Shown piece by piece: positions 60,762-64,000 of a DNA stretch of 64,000 nt; the stretch's first letter is position 1, and each line of letters opens with the position of its first letter. This DNA is from Globodera rostochiensis (lineage: Eukaryota > Nematoda > Chromadorea > Rhabditida > Heteroderidae), in NCBI GenBank assembly GCA_018350325.1, contig JAEVLN010000003.1, positions 1,323,985 to 1,387,984 on the forward strand. Direction: 5' to 3'. The position numbers and the translations under genes were made by a program. Under the pieces are notes generated by a model that saw only the letters and a program-made list of their open reading frames with translations, searched no databases and was not told the DNA's origin.

Positions 60762-61697
60762 TCACTGAAATTCTGTTACCGATCACAACGCAATGTTTCG
60801 GAGAGCTTCGACTGACTTTTTATTGTGATTTTGATCCCCCCCCCCTCCTCTTACGCTACTCCGGACCATGTTGCGTGTTTCGTTCATTTTTCTCACCCAA
60901 AACGATTCAGGAAACAGAAACCATTCAATTAGCCTTTTTGAAGTTTCGAATTCAAAATGGTTGAAAATTGTGTCATTTTATGTGTCCTCCGCTCCGCCGG
61001 TAAACCTCTCTCTTTCTCTGCTGTCGTTGCCTCTGTTTCCTTCTCATTTGCCCTAGTCGTCTCTGCCCTCCCAGATCAACGAACACTCTCCCCCCCCTTC
61101 TCCTCTTCCCCCCGTTCCGTTTTTCACGCAGTTAAATATATAATTCTCCAATATACAAAAACGCCAACATTTCCCTTTTGTCGTTGTTGTTGTGCGACAG
61201 GCACATTTAATTCTCAACATTCATTGGTTGTGCTGCTGCTCCTTTCTCTTTTTACACTTATTCTAATTTTATGCTCATTCCCGTTACATTTATTTAAATG
61301 TTTCGTTTGATTTCACTCACTGTTTAAACACAAAGAAATAATGGGCCTGGTCAATCCAAATTTTAATTTGTCCGAATTCACTAAATTGAAAAGACGTCAC
61401 GTCATTTGTGCACTAATTATCAAAAGTGAGGAGGCCGGCGCCACTCTTTCTCGTTTGGAACAATACCTTTTGCAATTGCGCTTATTTCGTCGCCAAAAAA
61501 TGCTTTTGATCGATTGCTATTCATTGAAATTGCGCAATATGTGCCTAATTAAATATAATTATTTTGCATGTTCATGGTTCATTGCCCATTTTTTTTTTAC
61601 TATTATAAATTCATAAATTTTAGTAATTAATTTGTTTTAATTTGAAAAAGCGCACGTGAAGAAAAGTTGAAAAACGAGCGGCAATTTTAACCACCGG
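60762..61697. other. Intergenic, CT-rich; one unassigned frame
   Basis: CT-rich DNA at 60990-61110 gives low-complexity frames. A frame of 91 codons at 61341-61616 starts MGLVNPNFNLSEFTKLKRRH and contains VICALIIKSEEAGATLSRLEQ, which faintly recalls an OST-HTH/LOTUS helix pair. Its second half is AT-rich and intron-like. With no further exons I treat it as an unproven gene fragment. Confidence 0.4.
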
Positions 61698-64000
61698 ATG
61701 ATCGTCACCAGATCACAGCGGCTGCTCGGCATCGGCTTGCTGCTCTTCGTCAATGTGGTCAGTGAATGTCGGGTGGTTGTTTTTTTGTAACCTTTTGGTT
61801 AAAGTTTTTGAAGTTGCCGGTGATTAGCAAATGACAATTTTAACTTTAATTGTCTTAATGAAATCAAAAGTGTCCAGGTTTGGGTGCTGTCTGCGGAACT
61901 CACGCGTCACCTGTTCATCGACCTGGACTTTGCACGTCCCTTCTTCTTCACTTACGCCAAGTCGTGCATGCTGTCGTTGTTGTTGCTGCGGTACGCGTGC
62001 AGTTGCCCTGGGGCAACAACGTTGACGGCCGGCGACGGTGCCGAACTCAGCAAAAAAAAGAGAAAGTCCACAAAAACAACAAAGTCGGGAAAGGTGTGCA
62101 TAACAAGAGGCAGGAAAGCATTAATTGGTTAAAATTGGATTTCACTTGTTTTCGTTGGCATGCTCTTAAAACTATTTGATGAAATTTTGTTGTTTTTAAT
62201 TTCCCAAATTTTTAAGGCGGTTTACACTCAGCTCGAGAACATTGCGTTGGGCAGTGATGGCGAGGAGGAGGAAAGTGATAAGATGTTGCGCGGGATGATG
62301 AAGATGAACAACAACGACCTGAACAACAACTTCAGCAGCGGCAGCAGTTGCAGCGTTGAGAAGACGGACGAGGGGGGCAGCGAGAAGAGTTACGAAGCAC
62401 TGAATCTGGTCAGCAGCAGAAGCTTTTTATTAACAATAAAAAAAAAAGTTTTAATTTGGAAATGCTTAAGACCAATGCCGAGTTTGAGCGCTTCCAACTG
62501 CCGTCGTCCGCCACCGACGAATCCGAGCTGTGCTCCGATGACGAAACGTTGCTGAGACGGGATCCGGCCGGGTTGGCCGACGCGGAGCGGCAACTGTTCC
62601 ATGCTTTACTCGACAAAAAGACGCGTCAACAGCAACGGAAGCGAGTCCGCTTCTCCTCCATCCGACAGGTCTTTCTTTCCCGCTGACTGACACTGATCGG
62701 AATGATCGGGTCTGGTCTTGACTGATCAGCTCCGTGATTTGATCTGATCCAAGATGAAGAACGATTAAAAAATAATAATTATAAACGTTTGTGAAGATTC
62801 GTGCACTGCCTGAGAAGGTGGAGGCGGACGCGCATTTGGCACGATTGCCGTATCGTCAAATTGTCGACCGGTTTCAGCATTGTCCAACCTGTCCCGCACT
62901 AAGCCGCGACTCGACACTGTTTAGCTACGCTGTCGTCTTTGCCCCATTGGTGGACATTTCAAATATTTTTTATTAAAATTATTGAAGAATTTTTTTGAAT
63001 GATTTGGAAAAGCCTCGACAATTTCAAAGTTTTCTGAAAAGTCTCTCTGTTTTTTCAGTGGATGATCTCTTCAGTGGCTGCCCAGGTTTCTTTTGTTTGT
63101 TTATTTGATTATATTTATTTATTTATTTGTTTCGTTTAGACAAGCCTCGCCTTCACCAGTGTGACCACCGCCAATTTGTTCTCGGCCTCCTGCCCTCTGT
63201 TTGTCCTCATTTTGGGCGCTTATTTTGGTCGAAATTCGGCAGATGCGTTCACCAGCACAAAGTGCGAAGAATTTTGCAAGCAAATAAATGGAATTTGAAA
63301 ATGCCTTCTTTTTTCAAAGTTTTTAAATTTATTTTAAAAACGCAGACTCGCTCTGGTGTTGCTGAATCTGTCCGGCGTCTGCGTGGTGTCTCGTGCGTCC
63401 GGCTCTCTGCTGGGCTCCGCCATCGCCACGTTCTCCGCCGTGTCCAACGCCGTCTACCTGTTCACATTATCCCGCTTCTCGGCCAAGTCGAAAAGAATTG
63501 ACGCTGTTCTGCTGCTTGGTGCTTTTTTATTCTTCTCGAACCTTTTTTAATATGTTTTAAAATGCCCCCAGGGCATCTGGATTTTTAAATTAACGCCTGG
63601 GCCTATTTTAATGCCTCCGACGTTTGGTCGTGTAAAATTGAAATTGAATGCCTTTATCTCTTGAAGGCACTGTCGGCATCTTCTCACTGATTGTATGCAC
63701 ACCGCTAATGGTGACCCTACACAACTTGGGCATTGAGCGACAATTGCCATTGCCGACAGCGCGTCAAATGACCGTTTTGGTGGTGAACGCGTTCATCGGC
63801 ACTCTGTTCGCCGACTCCGTTTGTACGTGTGAACATACAAACATGTCCAAGTGCTGATAGGATTATGAATCCACTAGAGCATGTCAAGATTGTACAAAGA
63901 TTATTCAGAAAAATGTTTTCGTTCTTCACAGGGCTCTACGCCACTTTGTTGACGGGCGGGTTGACCTCCGCTCTGTCCGGCTCGTTGAGCATTCCGTTGT
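61698..64000 (+). CDS. SLC35F5: SLC35F5-like solute carrier (3' end outside the window)
   Basis: Ten exons or parts: 61698-61757, 61878-62093, 62217-62408, 62471-62668, 62797-62949, 63059-63085, 63140-63261, 63346-63518, 63667-63822 and 63933-64000 (cut by the window end). The protein begins SQRLLGIGLLLFVNVVWVLSAELT, like SLC35F5 (LALGVVILLLVDVIWVASSELT), and has the pair of membrane segments around FFFTYAKSCMLSLLLL. A long charged cytoplasmic loop with RVRFSSIRQIRALPE corresponds to the human RVRFSNIMEIRQLP. Later segments (TSLAFTSVTTANLFSASCPLFVLILGAYF, LVLLNLSGVCVV, LTSALSGSLSIPL) match the DMT-type core. Family members are putative transporters with unclear substrates. The exon 63059-63085 has only 27 bases. 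The missing part should encode the last membrane segments. Confidence 0.94.

Overview
This window is eukaryotic nuclear DNA, most probably from a nematode. The genes are split into many small exons with GT...AG introns, often ending in a T-rich stretch plus CAG, AAG or TAG. Several start codons lie 2-12 bases after a good 3' splice site, as expected for spliced-leader trans-splicing. The proteins resemble nematode and other animal families (Gs alpha, R7BP/RSBP-1, MEL-26, CERT, an E75/Rev-erb-type receptor). Intergenic DNA is AT-rich but full of long C or G homopolymers, with many TGATCA words. That combination reminds me of tylenchid plant-parasitic nematodes such as cyst nematodes; the nematode call is fairly safe, the lower rank is inference. 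I see no rRNA, no convincing tRNA, no CRISPR and no viral gene.

Layout, left half, all on the + strand: a MATH-BTB protein (2180-4144), an R7BP-like protein (5477-6810), an unrecognised small protein (7382-8464), a long CT-rich gap, Gs alpha (core 12780-17494, with a possible coding extension from 12302), a single-pass LDLa membrane protein (20239-21462), an SH3BGR-type thioredoxin-fold protein with a very long repetitive tail (22592-25593), the pseudouridine synthase PUS10 (26226-28722) and a class A neuropeptide-type GPCR (31153-33984).

Layout, right half: three genes on the - strand, namely a 16-exon nuclear hormone receptor (41726 down to 34404), a large serine-rich protein with a possible RUN-like region and a C-terminal coiled coil (51727 down to 46316, 5' end not found), and a CERT-type START protein (about 55242 down to 53509, 5' end not found). 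FAM91A1 (55918-60761) and an SLC35F5-like transporter (61698 to the window end, incomplete) then run on the + strand. All joins proposed in the entries were checked for reading phase by hand; the few that do not work are stated.

Functional themes: three G-protein signalling genes (R7BP, Gs alpha, GPCR) fall within 29 kb. CERT and FAM91A1 stand head to head and both belong to ER/Golgi trafficking. The most interesting observations are a possible coding N-terminal extension of Gs alpha, two introns that lack AG where homology wants the 3' splice site, an intronic 50-bp minisatellite that carries a copy of the host 5' splice site in each unit, and the three-part repeat tail of the SH3BGR protein with its thrice-repeated acidic W-x-Y-E motif.
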